From Candidatus Scalindua sp. SCAELEC01 (GTDB taxonomy: Bacteria; Planctomycetota; Brocadiia; Brocadiales; Scalinduaceae): a stretch of DNA of 64,000 nucleotides. The first letter of the stretch is position 1, and every line of letters starts with the position of its first letter. Of this stretch, positions 33,119 to 41,186 are shown piece by piece. Under the pieces are notes generated by a model. The model was given only the letters and a program-made list of their open reading frames with translations. It was not told where the DNA came from and ran no database searches. A program made the translations under genes and the position numbers. The stretch spans positions 79,653-143,652 of the forward strand of contig SHMT01000010.1 in assembly GCA_004282745.1 (NCBI GenBank), read 5' to 3'.

Positions 33119-33988
33119 TTACTTCAATACCTCTTCAACCGCCTCTCCAATATCAGCTGGATTGTCTACAACGGTAACATGAGCTTTACGCAAACAAGCT
33201 ACTTTTTCCTTCACGGTACCCTTACCACCGGAAATAATAGCACCGGCATGCCCCATCCTCTTGCCCGCAGGCGCGGTTAGCCCAGCAATAAAGCTTACGA
33301 CAGGTTTCGACACTCTGTTTTTAATAAATTCCGCGGCCTCTTCTTCCGCACTTCCACCAATCTCGCCAATCAACACTATGGCTTTGGTATCATCGTCATC
33401 TTGAAAAAGGGTAAGTGCATCGACAAATGATGTTCCGATGACTGGATCACCACCGATACCCAAACAGGTAGATTGTCCAATACCCCGCTGTGTCAACTGC
33501 CAGACAGCCTCATAAGTGAGAGTACCGCTCCGAGAGACAACTCCCACAGTACCAGGGGTATGTATATAGCCGGGCATAATGCCAATCTTCGATTGACCAG
33601 GCGTAATAATACCAGGGCAATTGGGCCCAATCAGGCGAGCCGGTTTCGTAGCAAGATAGGCTTTAACTCTCAACATGTCGATAGTTGGAATCCCTTCGGT
33701 AATACAGATGACCAATTCAATCCCAGCTTCAACAGCTTCTATAATAGCGTCAGCAGCAAAAGGGGCAGGCACATAAATAATAGAGGTATCACACCCTGTT
33801 ATCTCCACCGCCCCCTTGACAGAATCAAAGACTGGTATATCAAAAATTTCGGTCCCACCTTTGCCTGGTGTTACACCGGCAACCATTCTGGTACCATACT
33901 CGAGCATGTGCTCAGTATGAAATTTTCCGGAAGCGCCGGTGATACCCTGACAAACAACTTTTGTTTCGCTATTTATGAGTATACTCAT
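33119..33988 (-). CDS. sucD: Succinyl-CoA synthetase, alpha subunit
   Basis: A 289-residue CoA-binding subunit which forms succinyl phosphate on a histidine. Motifs: [86 protein letters not shown], and [17 protein letters not shown] with the phosphorylated His. The first codons ATGAGTATACTC (MSIL) are the terminus of T element copy c, and no ribosome-binding site precedes them, so translation may depend on coupling or a leaderless start. Pairs with sucC upstream. Confidence 0.95.
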   Translation of the reverse strand: MSILINSETKVVCQGITGASGKFHTEHMLEYGTRMVAGVTPGKGGTEIFDIPVFDSVKGAVEITGCDTSIIYVPAPFAADAIIEAVEAGIELVICITEGIPTIDMLRVKAYLATKPARLIGPNCPGIITPGQSKIGIMPGYIHTPGTVGVVSRSGTLTYEAVWQLTQRGIGQSTCLGIGGDPVIGTSFVDALTLFQDDDDTKAIVLIGEIGGSAEEEAAEFIKNRVSKPVVSFIAGLTAPAGKRMGHAGAIISGGKGTVKEKVACLRKAHVTVVDNPADIGEAVEEVLK

Positions 33989-34091
33989 CTTATAATGGTT
34001 TTCGGATAAAATCCGAGAAAAAAAGGAGTGAGTATACCTTCACCAAGATTTGGTTTTCATCAAAACCGAAAACCAAATCGGTTTTAGTATA
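33982..34091. mobile_element. T element, 110-bp deleted form (copy c), between sucC and sucD
   Basis: Left end TATACTCATCTTATAATGG, right end (reversed) TATACTAAAACCGATTTGG, each running into TTTTCGG. The interior has ATAAAATCCGAGAAAA, TATACCTTCACC and AAGATTTGGTTTTC, close to copy e at 38826. It provides the first seven bases of sucD, including the ATG, and ends four bases before the stop of sucC. Confidence 0.78.
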
Positions 34092-34094
34092 TAC

Positions 34095-35264
34095 TCATCT
34101 TGTATCATTTACCGCCTGAACTATTTTTTCCGCTGCATCCTTCATGCTCTCTGCAACAATCATATCAAGTCCTGAATTATCAAGGATAGTTTTCGCAATT
34201 TGAACATTCGTCCCTTCCAGTCTGACCACGAGCGGCACATGAATACCCACTTTTTTTACCGCCTGTATAATACCCTGAGCAACGATATCACACTTCATGA
34301 TACCACCAAAGATATTAACCAACACCCCTTTCACCTTTTGATCAACAAAAATCAATTCGAATGCCGTCGTCACCTTCTCTACAGGTGCGTCACCCCCAAC
34401 ATCCAGAAAATTAGCAGGCATTCCACCGTAAAATTTTATTATATCCATTGTGGCCATTGCTAAACCGGCACCGTTCACTAAACAGCCAATGTTTCCATCA
34501 AGCCCAATATAACTCAAACCGGACGCTATTGCCTTTCCTTCATTAACGTCGCCCTCAGAAAAATCTCTCATTGCCAATAACTCTTTGTGTCGAAAAAGGG
34601 CATTATCATCAATATCCATTTTCACATCCAGTGCAACGATCTCTCCCTCTTGTGTTAACACGAGAGGATTTATCTCCAGAAGGGAGCAATCATTGCCAAT
34701 GAAAGCCCTATAGAGGTTTGCGATTAGCTGGGAAGCCGCTATCATGAGTTTACCCGTCATACCCAATTTTTTAGCTATGTTACGTGCTTGGAAATCATAC
34801 ATACCCATAACGGGGTCTACACGTTCTTTCGCAATCTTTTCAGGTGACTTCGAAGAGACCTCTTCTATTTCAACTCCCCCTTCTGTACTACAGATAATAA
34901 CGGGTGCAGAGGAACTCCTGTCTATCGATATCGCCAAGTACAACTCTTTTTTTATCTCTACCGCATCTTCAATAAGTACCTTATTTACCTTTATCCCTTT
35001 ACTCCCTGTCTGGGCCGTTACCAAGGTTAAGGCCAATATCTCAGATGCATACCTTTTCACCTCTTCCAATGTCGTTGCTATTTTTACCCCACCGCCTTTT
35101 CCTCTCCCTCCAGCATGAACCTGCGCTTTTATAACACACTTCTTTCGACCAATGTCCCCACACGATTCTCTAACGGTTTCCGCATCCGTTACAACAACCC
35201 CATGGGGAACTTTAATGTTGTATTTTCGTAGGATTTCCTTTGCCTGATATTCGTATAGTTTCAA
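34095..35264 (-). CDS. sucC: Succinyl-CoA synthetase, beta subunit
   Basis: The nucleotide- and succinate-binding subunit with an ATP-grasp fold, 389 residues from the TTG at 35264 (read as Met, followed by KLYEYQAKEILRKY, the family start). An AGGGG lies 5 bases before this TTG. The frame is open further up to 35327, but those residues are encoded by T element copy d, so the inner start is preferred. Motifs: IKAQVHAGGRGKGGGVK, LLEINPLVLT, GAGLAMATMDIIKFYGG with NFLDVGGDAP, and VNIFGGIMKCD. Forms the complex with SucD. Confidence 0.95.
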   Translation of the reverse strand: MKLYEYQAKEILRKYNIKVPHGVVVTDAETVRESCGDIGRKKCVIKAQVHAGGRGKGGGVKIATTLEEVKRYASEILALTLVTAQTGSKGIKVNKVLIEDAVEIKKELYLAISIDRSSSAPVIICSTEGGVEIEEVSSKSPEKIAKERVDPVMGMYDFQARNIAKKLGMTGKLMIAASQLIANLYRAFIGNDCSLLEINPLVLTQEGEIVALDVKMDIDDNALFRHKELLAMRDFSEGDVNEGKAIASGLSYIGLDGNIGCLVNGAGLAMATMDIIKFYGGMPANFLDVGGDAPVEKVTTAFELIFVDQKVKGVLVNIFGGIMKCDIVAQGIIQAVKKVGIHVPLVVRLEGTNVQIAKTILDNSGLDMIVAESMKDAAEKIVQAVNDTR

Positions 35265-35285
35265 TTGTACCCCTAAAAAAGAGAG

Positions 35286-35450
35286 TATACTAAAACCGAT
35301 TTGATTTTCGGTTTTAATGGAAACCAAATCTTGATTGCCTGCCCGACATGTCGTTCAGGCGGGCAGTTATCCCCGGACAAAAGACGCCGAGGACTTTACT
35401 CGCTCCTTTTTTTCTCGGATATTATCCGAAAACATGATGAGTTGAGTATA
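35286..35450. mobile_element. T element, type II full form (copy d)
   Basis: About 165 bases, the reverse orientation of the element at 15222-15392. Left end TATACTAAAACCGATTTGAT, right end (reversed) TATACTCAACTCATCATG. The interior has the hairpin GCCTGCCCGACATGTCGTTC followed by AGGCGGGC, and GACTTTACTCGCTCC. Upstream of sucC; the region 35451-35641 has no gene. Confidence 0.78.
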
Positions 35451-35641
35451 ATTCAAAAAAAGTGGTGTATAAATGAAAATAAACTTTAGCAATTCTACTT
35501 GTCCAGGAGATACGTGTCAAGGGGAAATGAAGTCTCTCTCCGCAATGTAATATACCATAAAATGATAAATTATAAAATAGTCTTGACTACAACCAAATTT
35601 ATAATAGACTGGACTTGTACCCATTTTACATCCATTTATTT

Positions 35642-36100
35642 ATGAAAAAAGATAAATTTAATTGTTGCCACTTTCACGTAGAAATTCCAGAATATACGTT
35701 TAACTTACAGGCTGTAGAATTCCAAAAAACTAATGAAGAGTTTGCGGTCTGGTTTTTTGAAGGCATTTTGGAAAATTATCCGAATTACGTAGAATGCCTT
35801 ATGTACCTTGGAAATGCGTATACAGCTAGGGGTATGTATGAGAAAGGTTTGCAGGTCGACTTGAAGTTAGTAGAGCTGAGACCCTGTGACCCTATGGTTC
35901 ACTACAATATCGCCTGCAGTTACTCATTGTTGGGAAAGATAGATCTAGCGTTTGCCTCCTTAAACAAATCGATCGACTTTGGCTATACAGATTTAAAACA
36001 CTTTGAAACCGACAGTGATTTAGACCGATTAAGAGGTGAGGAACAGTATAAAACGATCATAAATAAATTAAAAGAAGTCGAGCAAAAGCACGTTTCTTAG
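35642..36100 (+). CDS. Small TPR protein
   Basis: From ATG 35642 a 152-residue protein with about two and a half TPR units: ECLMYLGNAYTARGMYEKGL, VHYNIACSYSLLGKIDLAFA and SLNKSIDFGYTDLKHFETD. The final part (SDLDRLRGEEQYKTIINKL) is the usual end of TPR plus 'DPDL..LR....F..L' proteins. Two Cys near the N-terminus (NCCHF) could bind a metal. Upstream in-frame TTG 35615 is less likely. It is a lone plus-strand gene that converges with coaX 3 bases away. Partner unknown. Confidence 0.75.
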   Translation: MKKDKFNCCHFHVEIPEYTFNLQAVEFQKTNEEFAVWFFEGILENYPNYVECLMYLGNAYTARGMYEKGLQVDLKLVELRPCDPMVHYNIACSYSLLGKIDLAFASLNKSIDFGYTDLKHFETDSDLDRLRGEEQYKTIINKLKEVEQKHVS

Positions 36101-36103
36101 CGT

Positions 36104-36853
36104 TTACCCAGCAAAATTCTCTTCAAAGGCAATCCGTATCCCTTCCAGGGTCAAGTGAGGAACAACTCTGTTAATTTGGGGAAGATCTGCTATAAAGGTG
36201 TTCGCATCACCGCCGGTAGCCATGATACATTGCACATCGCAGACCTCTTTCTGTAACTCTTCTAATATATATAGTACTGCACCAACCGTCCCGTTATAAA
36301 TCCCCGACGAAATTGCAGAATCCGTGTTCTTACCAATCATTTTACTCGGTTTTCTTATTTCAACTTTCGGCAAGAATGCAGTTCGATTTTTAAGCGCATA
36401 AGCCGAGGTCTCAATACCAGGTAGTATTACACCTCCAAGGAACTCACCATCTTTCGATACAATATCAATAGTTAAGGCGGTACCAAAATCAACCACTATA
36501 GTCGCGGTTTGGGTAAGGCGATATGCTGCAAATGCATTGAGCAATCTATCTGTCCCCACTCTTTCAGGTTTTTCAACAAGGATAGGCAACTTCAACTCTA
36601 TTTCTCTCCCTATCTTTAAAACCTTTTGTGTGTAGCGTTTTTTTAGATACTTACAAAAAGCTACTTCATACTCTGGATTCACAGAAGAGATAACAATTGC
36701 CTGAATTTCTTTCACCGTAAAGGTTTCAAGGAGAGGGTTTTCATTCTTTTGCACCAAGCTCTTCCCGTTAATACAACTATGAGAGAGAAGCTTCTTCCCT
36801 TCAAAGCAACCCAAACTAATATTCGTATTACCTATGTCTACTGTTAATATCAC
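36104..36853 (-). CDS. coaX: Type III pantothenate kinase
   Basis: First step of CoA synthesis, ATP plus pantothenate to 4'-phosphopantothenate. The 249-residue protein has the ASKHA-fold motifs: TVDIGNTNISLGCFEG (4-19), ERVGTDRLLNAFAAYR, VVDFGTALTIDIVSKDGEF with LGGVILPGIETSAYALKNRT, and IMATGGDANTF. Type III enzymes need a monovalent cation and are not feedback-inhibited by CoA. No birA is fused or adjacent. It ends 3 bases from the TPR gene on the other strand. Confidence 0.95.
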   Translation of the reverse strand: MILTVDIGNTNISLGCFEGKKLLSHSCINGKSLVQKNENPLLETFTVKEIQAIVISSVNPEYEVAFCKYLKKRYTQKVLKIGREIELKLPILVEKPERVGTDRLLNAFAAYRLTQTATIVVDFGTALTIDIVSKDGEFLGGVILPGIETSAYALKNRTAFLPKVEIRKPSKMIGKNTDSAISSGIYNGTVGAVLYILEELQKEVCDVQCIMATGGDANTFIADLPQINRVVPHLTLEGIRIAFEENFAG

Positions 36854-36983
36854 GGTACGAAAAAAAACAGAAACAGATACCTAATTTGTTTGTTATTGAG
36901 AAATTATTATTTGGTGCTTGTTAGATATGCCTGAAAAACTCTCTTAATAAAAATTTTTGTTAAGAGGCAAACGAACTTTCAAA

Positions 36984-37994
36984 TCATTTTTCATCTTTAA
37001 TTTTTTCAAACACTACCTCTGCCGCTCTTTCGATCAGAATCTTCACATTTTTTCCGGTTGCTGCAGAGATGGCATAGACAGGTTGTGACAATTTTCCGCT
37101 CAAATCCTTTACAATGTGTGCAAATGAATCATCCTCAAACAAATCAATTTTGTTCACCGCAATTATTTCAGGTTTTTCACTCAATCCGTGATGAAATAAC
37201 TGCAATTCTCTCCTAATGGTGTTGTAGGCATCCAAAGGATCTTGCTTTGCCGCAATATCTATCAAATGGATAACGACTTTAGTCCTTTCAATATGTCGCA
37301 AAAACGTATTACCCAACCCTGAACCACTATGAGCATCCTTTATTATGCCTGGGATATCTGCAAAAACCAACCTTCTATAATCTTCCAATTCAACAATTCC
37401 AAGTTGCGGTTGCAGCGTAGTAAATGGGTAATTGGCAATTTTTGGTCGTGCGGAAGAGATGCGAGAAAGGAAAGTAGATTTCCCTCCGTTAGGTAAACCG
37501 ATAATGCCAATATCAGCAATCAATTTCAGTTCAAGCTTAAGCCAGCGTTCCTGCCCTTTTTTCCCCTTCTCAGCAATTTGTGGTGTCTGGTTTGTCGCGG
37601 ATTTAAAGTGAACGTTACCTTTGCCTTTTCCTCCCCCCTTGACAATCCTAACTTTCTCCCCGATTTCATTAAGATCCTTCAGAATGCGGCCTGTCTTGAG
37701 ATCTTTCACTATCGTACCTCTCGGTACATCTATGACCAAGTCTTGTCCATTTTTTCCGTTTCTGTTCCGAATCGACCCGCAAGCTCCATTTTCTGCAATA
37801 ATCCTCGACCTCGGCGGAATATCCATCAACGTATCAATTTTATCATTAACGTAAAAGAAAATAGAGCCCCCTTTCCCGCCATCTCCACCATCAGGTCCTC
37901 CACGCGGCACATACTTTTCACGTCGGAAACTTACACTCCCGTCGCCACCATCACCAGCTTTTACATAAACTGTTGCTTCATCTACAAGCATCAT
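36984..37994 (-). CDS. obgE: GTPase ObgE/CgtA
   Basis: An essential ribosome-assembly GTPase. Residues 1-157 form the glycine-rich Obg fold (VKAGDGGDGSVSFRREKYVP, GGPDGGDGGKGGS); the G domain follows with GLPNGGKST, FTTLQPQLGIVE, DIPGIIKDAHSGSGLGNTFL, NKIDLF and SAATGKN. At 336 residues it lacks the extra C-terminal OCT domain seen in some species. Next to rpmA and rplU, the common order, but a strong terminator at 38004-38034 lies between rpmA and obgE. Confidence 0.96.
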   Translation of the reverse strand: MMLVDEATVYVKAGDGGDGSVSFRREKYVPRGGPDGGDGGKGGSIFFYVNDKIDTLMDIPPRSRIIAENGACGSIRNRNGKNGQDLVIDVPRGTIVKDLKTGRILKDLNEIGEKVRIVKGGGKGKGNVHFKSATNQTPQIAEKGKKGQERWLKLELKLIADIGIIGLPNGGKSTFLSRISSARPKIANYPFTTLQPQLGIVELEDYRRLVFADIPGIIKDAHSGSGLGNTFLRHIERTKVVIHLIDIAAKQDPLDAYNTIRRELQLFHHGLSEKPEIIAVNKIDLFEDDSFAHIVKDLSGKLSQPVYAISAATGKNVKILIERAAEVVFEKIKDEK

Positions 37995-38003
37995 TCACTA
38001 CCT

Positions 38004-38034
38004 AAAAAAAAAGGGAGCATGATCTGCTCCCTTT
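38004..38034 (-). terminator. Terminator after rpmA
   Basis: AAAGGGAGCA/TGCTCCCTTT stem with a 5-base loop; on the minus strand it is followed by a run of T (TTTTTTTTT). It should end or reduce transcription from rplU-rpmA before obgE. Confidence 0.88.
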
Positions 38035-38077
38035 CACGTTCAAAGCGCTGCTTTCGCTAAAACTTTTGACTTTACTG

Positions 38078-38320
38078 TTATGCCGGATATACGCTAATAC
38101 GACGCCCGGATTCAAACTTAACCGTACCGTCAATCTTCGTAAACAGGGTATAATCCCTTCCACATCCAACATTCGTCCCCGGCTTGAACTTTGTGCCACA
38201 TTGACGAACTAATATTGAACCAGATATTACAGACTCACCACCATACTTTTTTATACCCCGGAATTGGGGATTACTATCTCTACCATTTCTCGTAGAACTT
38301 TGACCTTTCTTATGAGCCAT
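38078..38320 (-). CDS. rpmA: 50S ribosomal protein L27
   Basis: An 80-residue L27: [40 protein letters not shown] and [19 protein letters not shown]. It begins directly with MAHKKG, so there is no cleaved N-terminal extension of the Firmicutes type. It sits near the peptidyl-transferase centre. An AGGTGAGGA precedes the start; rplU is 47 bases upstream. Confidence 0.97.
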   Translation of the reverse strand: MAHKKGQSSTRNGRDSNPQFRGIKKYGGESVISGSILVRQCGTKFKPGTNVGCGRDYTLFTKIDGTVKFESGRRISVYPA

Positions 38321-38367
38321 TCCTCACCTCCAATTAAAACATTAAATTATTTTGCGACAACATCGTA

Positions 38368-38682
38368 TTAAGCAATTATCTCATTAACCTTGACTCTCGT
38401 ATATCTTTGTCTGTGGCCATTTTTTGTCCTAGAATCTTTTCGCCGACGAAATTTCATAACTACAAGTTTTTTTCCCTTCACGTGGCCTTGGACCTCAGAT
38501 ATCACTTTTGCGTTTTCTACCGTTGGCTTACCAATGAATGTTTCACCCTCTTTTGAAATCATCAATACATCGTTAAATTCTAGGATATCGCCTTTCTTGA
38601 GATTTCCCTTTAAATCAATCTCTAGACTTTTCCCCGGTTCAACCTTATACTGCTTTCCCTCATTTTTGATAACCGCGTACAT
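38368..38682 (-). CDS. rplU: 50S ribosomal protein L21
   Basis: A 104-residue L21: MYAVIKNEGKQYKVEPGKSL, GDILEFNDVLMISKEGETFI, KPTVENAKVISEVQGHVKGK and VMKFRRRKDSRTKNGHRQRY, TRVKVNEI. AAAGGAGAAA precedes the ATG. First gene of the rplU-rpmA unit; T element copy e is upstream at 38826. Confidence 0.97.
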   Translation of the reverse strand: MYAVIKNEGKQYKVEPGKSLEIDLKGNLKKGDILEFNDVLMISKEGETFIGKPTVENAKVISEVQGHVKGKKLVVMKFRRRKDSRTKNGHRQRYTRVKVNEIIA

Positions 38683-38825
38683 AACATTTTTCTCCTTTAA
38701 CCATTTTCCAATCTATAAGTACATACTTACCTTTATCCCTAACAACCTACACCTAGCCGTGGACAGTAACATCTTACCTCCATTATCAGCGCAGCACGCA
38801 TATCCATCTCCAGACCTCACCCAGA

Positions 38826-38937
38826 TATACTAAAATCGATTTGGTTTTCAGTTTTACCGGAAACCAAATCTTGGTGAAGGTATACTCGCTCAATTTTACT
38901 TCGGATTTTATCCGAAAACCATTATGAGATGAGTATA
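38826..38937. mobile_element. T element, 112-bp deleted form (copy e)
   Basis: Left end TATACTAAAATCGATTTGG, right end (reversed) TATACTCATCTCATAATGG. Its interior matches copy c (ACCAAATCTTGGTGAAGGTA, TTCGGATTTTATCCGAAAAC). It lies between rng and rplU. Confidence 0.78.
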
Positions 38938-38969
38938 CATCTTATTTCTTGCCTGCTCAAGAAAGGAAA

Positions 38970-40490
38970 TCACTTCAGCGTAATACGATTCTCATTTTTG
39001 TCAAAATAGTGAATTGCAATTTCACCAACTTTACAACTCGTATCACATCTGATAATAATATCTTTTGCAAATTTGTCTTCAAGTTCAAAAATTTGCCTCC
39101 TTTTTAGATTCAGCAAATATTCTGTCACTTTCACACTAGCCAAAATCTCTATTTTCTTTACCTGAACATTGTTAACTGCTGATTTTATCTGTCTCATTAA
39201 ATCAAGACACGTGCTTTCAATTGTCTTCGATTCACCTGTGCCCTCACAATACCTGCATCTTTCATAAATTACCGCCTTGAGACTAGGCCTAATCCGCTGG
39301 CGCGTCATCTCAATAATCCCAAACCTAGATATTTTGAGGATTTTTGTTCTCGCCCGATCCCGTTTCAAGGCTACCTCTGCCACTTTTTCTATTGATCTTA
39401 TATTCCGCTCTTCCTTCATATCTATAAAATCAATAATAATAACCCCCCCCATATCCCGTAACCTAATTTGACGCGCAATCTCTTTTGCTGCCTTCAGGTT
39501 AGTCTTGAATGCCGTTCTTTCCGGATCATTTTCTTCTCTATATTTACCACTATTTACATCTATGGCAACTAACGCTTCAGTTTGCTCAATCACAATCGAT
39601 CCCCCCCGAGGGAGACGAACCTCTTTTTTATGTATCTTTTCTATCTCTTTTTCAATTTTGTACTTGTGAAAAAGGGGCTCAGGCTCATTGTAAAACCGTA
39701 ATTTTTTCACGCTCCGAGGCATTATTAATCGTAAAAAATAACGTATCTTCTTATAAACAGCTTCAGAGTCAATAACTATTTCATCAATGTCTGTGGTAAA
39801 TATATCTCTAATGGTACGAATAACTAAATCACTCTCCTGATATATAGGGGATGGAGAGCTGGCCTTTTCAGCTTTGGCGTCTATGACCTTCCACAGTTTC
39901 TGAAGATAATTAAGGTCCCGGGAGAGTTCGCGTTTTGTTTGATTTTCCCCGGCAGTTCTCACAATAAAACCTAAATGGGGAGGTGGTTTTAATTCATCAA
40001 TTATCTGTTTAAGCCTTTTCCTCTCAGTCTCATCGAGTATTTTTCTCGATACCCCAACCCGCTTTACGTCTGGCATCAATACCAAAAACCTTCCTGGTAT
40101 ACTGCTGAATGTCGTTAAGCTGGGTCCTTTGTCACCTATCCCCTCTTTAATGACCTGAACGAGCACTTCTTGATTAAGCTTTAGTAATGTTTTAATACCC
40201 GCCCTATTTTCCTTCGTTTTTGGAACATCCTCTCCATTGGCCGGTTCACCATTGTTGGATGGAACTCCAACATCTGAAACATGAAGAAATCCATTCTTTG
40301 ATAACCCTATATCAACAAATGCCGCCTCAATACTTTGCTCAATATTTACTACACGGCCTTTATATATATTCCCGGCAATTTGTTCACGTGAAATCCTTTC
40401 GATATAGAGTTCTTCCAGAACTCCGTCTTCTAATATTGCAATCCTACTCTCCTCTGGCTCAACTACATTTACCAACATTTTCTTTTTCAT
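38970..40490 (-). CDS. rng: Ribonuclease G/E family endoribonuclease
   Basis: A 506-residue RNase G/E. An S1 domain (about 35-125, GNIYKGRVVNIEQSIEAAFV with DIGLSKNGFLHVSDV) is followed by the RNase H-like catalytic core: metal ligands in VAIDVNSGKYRE and GVIIIDFIDMKEERN, and the Zn-link CRYCEGTG used for dimerisation. It lacks the long C-terminal scaffold of RNase E, so RNase G-like in size. Functions in rRNA and mRNA processing. Gene order TIGR03936 - rng - rplU - rpmA - obgE is a recurring one. Confidence 0.95.
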   Translation of the reverse strand: MKKKMLVNVVEPEESRIAILEDGVLEELYIERISREQIAGNIYKGRVVNIEQSIEAAFVDIGLSKNGFLHVSDVGVPSNNGEPANGEDVPKTKENRAGIKTLLKLNQEVLVQVIKEGIGDKGPSLTTFSSIPGRFLVLMPDVKRVGVSRKILDETERKRLKQIIDELKPPPHLGFIVRTAGENQTKRELSRDLNYLQKLWKVIDAKAEKASSPSPIYQESDLVIRTIRDIFTTDIDEIVIDSEAVYKKIRYFLRLIMPRSVKKLRFYNEPEPLFHKYKIEKEIEKIHKKEVRLPRGGSIVIEQTEALVAIDVNSGKYREENDPERTAFKTNLKAAKEIARQIRLRDMGGVIIIDFIDMKEERNIRSIEKVAEVALKRDRARTKILKISRFGIIEMTRQRIRPSLKAVIYERCRYCEGTGESKTIESTCLDLMRQIKSAVNNVQVKKIEILASVKVTEYLLNLKRRQIFELEDKFAKDIIIRCDTSCKVGEIAIHYFDKNENRITLK

Positions 40491-40517
40491 TATCTTCCTT
40501 TTATGTGCATAAACAAG

Positions 40518-41144
40518 TTACTCTTTTGCGGAAGATAGATCCACTCTCGTTCTCACCATATCGGTCAGATCATAGTCTTTGCCAACTTTAAGTCCCAGGC
40601 ATGATAATACCTCTTCTGGTCGAGCCATTCCCTTCGGTGTCATCTTCAAATCCAGAAAGATAGATTCTGAATTAAGGGTCACGTTCACGATCGAAGGTCT
40701 TATATCAAACAACAGCTTTTTCCCTTTCCTTTGAGTATTTATCACATCGCTGGATAGAAATTCTTTAATTTTCTCCGTCTCAGGTACTTTCCCTTTTCCC
40801 AATTTTACCAAATATGTTATCTCCGATACAGAAGAACTCTGTTGATTTGAGACTGACACCACAGAAATAATTTGGATACCCTTCGGGAGTTGATTTTTTA
40901 ATCTTGATTCAACTTCACCGACCGGCATATATTCAAAGAGAATTATCCCCAATTTCTCGTCAGTCCCTTCAATACCAACTGGTAAAGCCAGAGGAAAGAT
41001 AATCTTTGGTCTAGGATTAAAACCTTCAGACATTTTTACTGGAATCTCTGCCCTGCGTACTGCCCTTTCAAAAAGTTTCATTAAGTTATGATGAGATATG
41101 AATCTTAAGCTTCCTTGCTTTTTGAATCTTATTTGAATTCTCAA
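40518..41144 (-). CDS. TIGR03936/DUF2344 radical SAM-linked protein
   Basis: A 208-residue protein with the family start RIQIRFKKQGSLRFISHHNL, FERAVRRAEIPVKMSEGFNP and PRPKIIFPLALPVGIEG. In many genomes it is fused to or encoded beside a B12-binding radical SAM protein (TIGR03960), and it adjoins rng; no such partner gene is in the window. The function is not established; an RNA-modification role is possible given the neighbours. It begins 42 bases downstream of ptsI. Confidence 0.9.
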   Translation of the reverse strand: MRIQIRFKKQGSLRFISHHNLMKLFERAVRRAEIPVKMSEGFNPRPKIIFPLALPVGIEGTDEKLGIILFEYMPVGEVESRLKNQLPKGIQIISVVSVSNQQSSSVSEITYLVKLGKGKVPETEKIKEFLSSDVINTQRKGKKLLFDIRPSIVNVTLNSESIFLDLKMTPKGMARPEEVLSCLGLKVGKDYDLTDMVRTRVDLSSAKE

Positions 41145-41186
41145 TAGTAAAACAAAAAATTATTCTTACAAAAAAACGGTAAACTC

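Noticed and set aside
35265..35327. Longer N-terminus for sucC
   Set aside because: The added codons are T element sequence; the TTG at 35264 with AGGGG matches the conserved SucC start.
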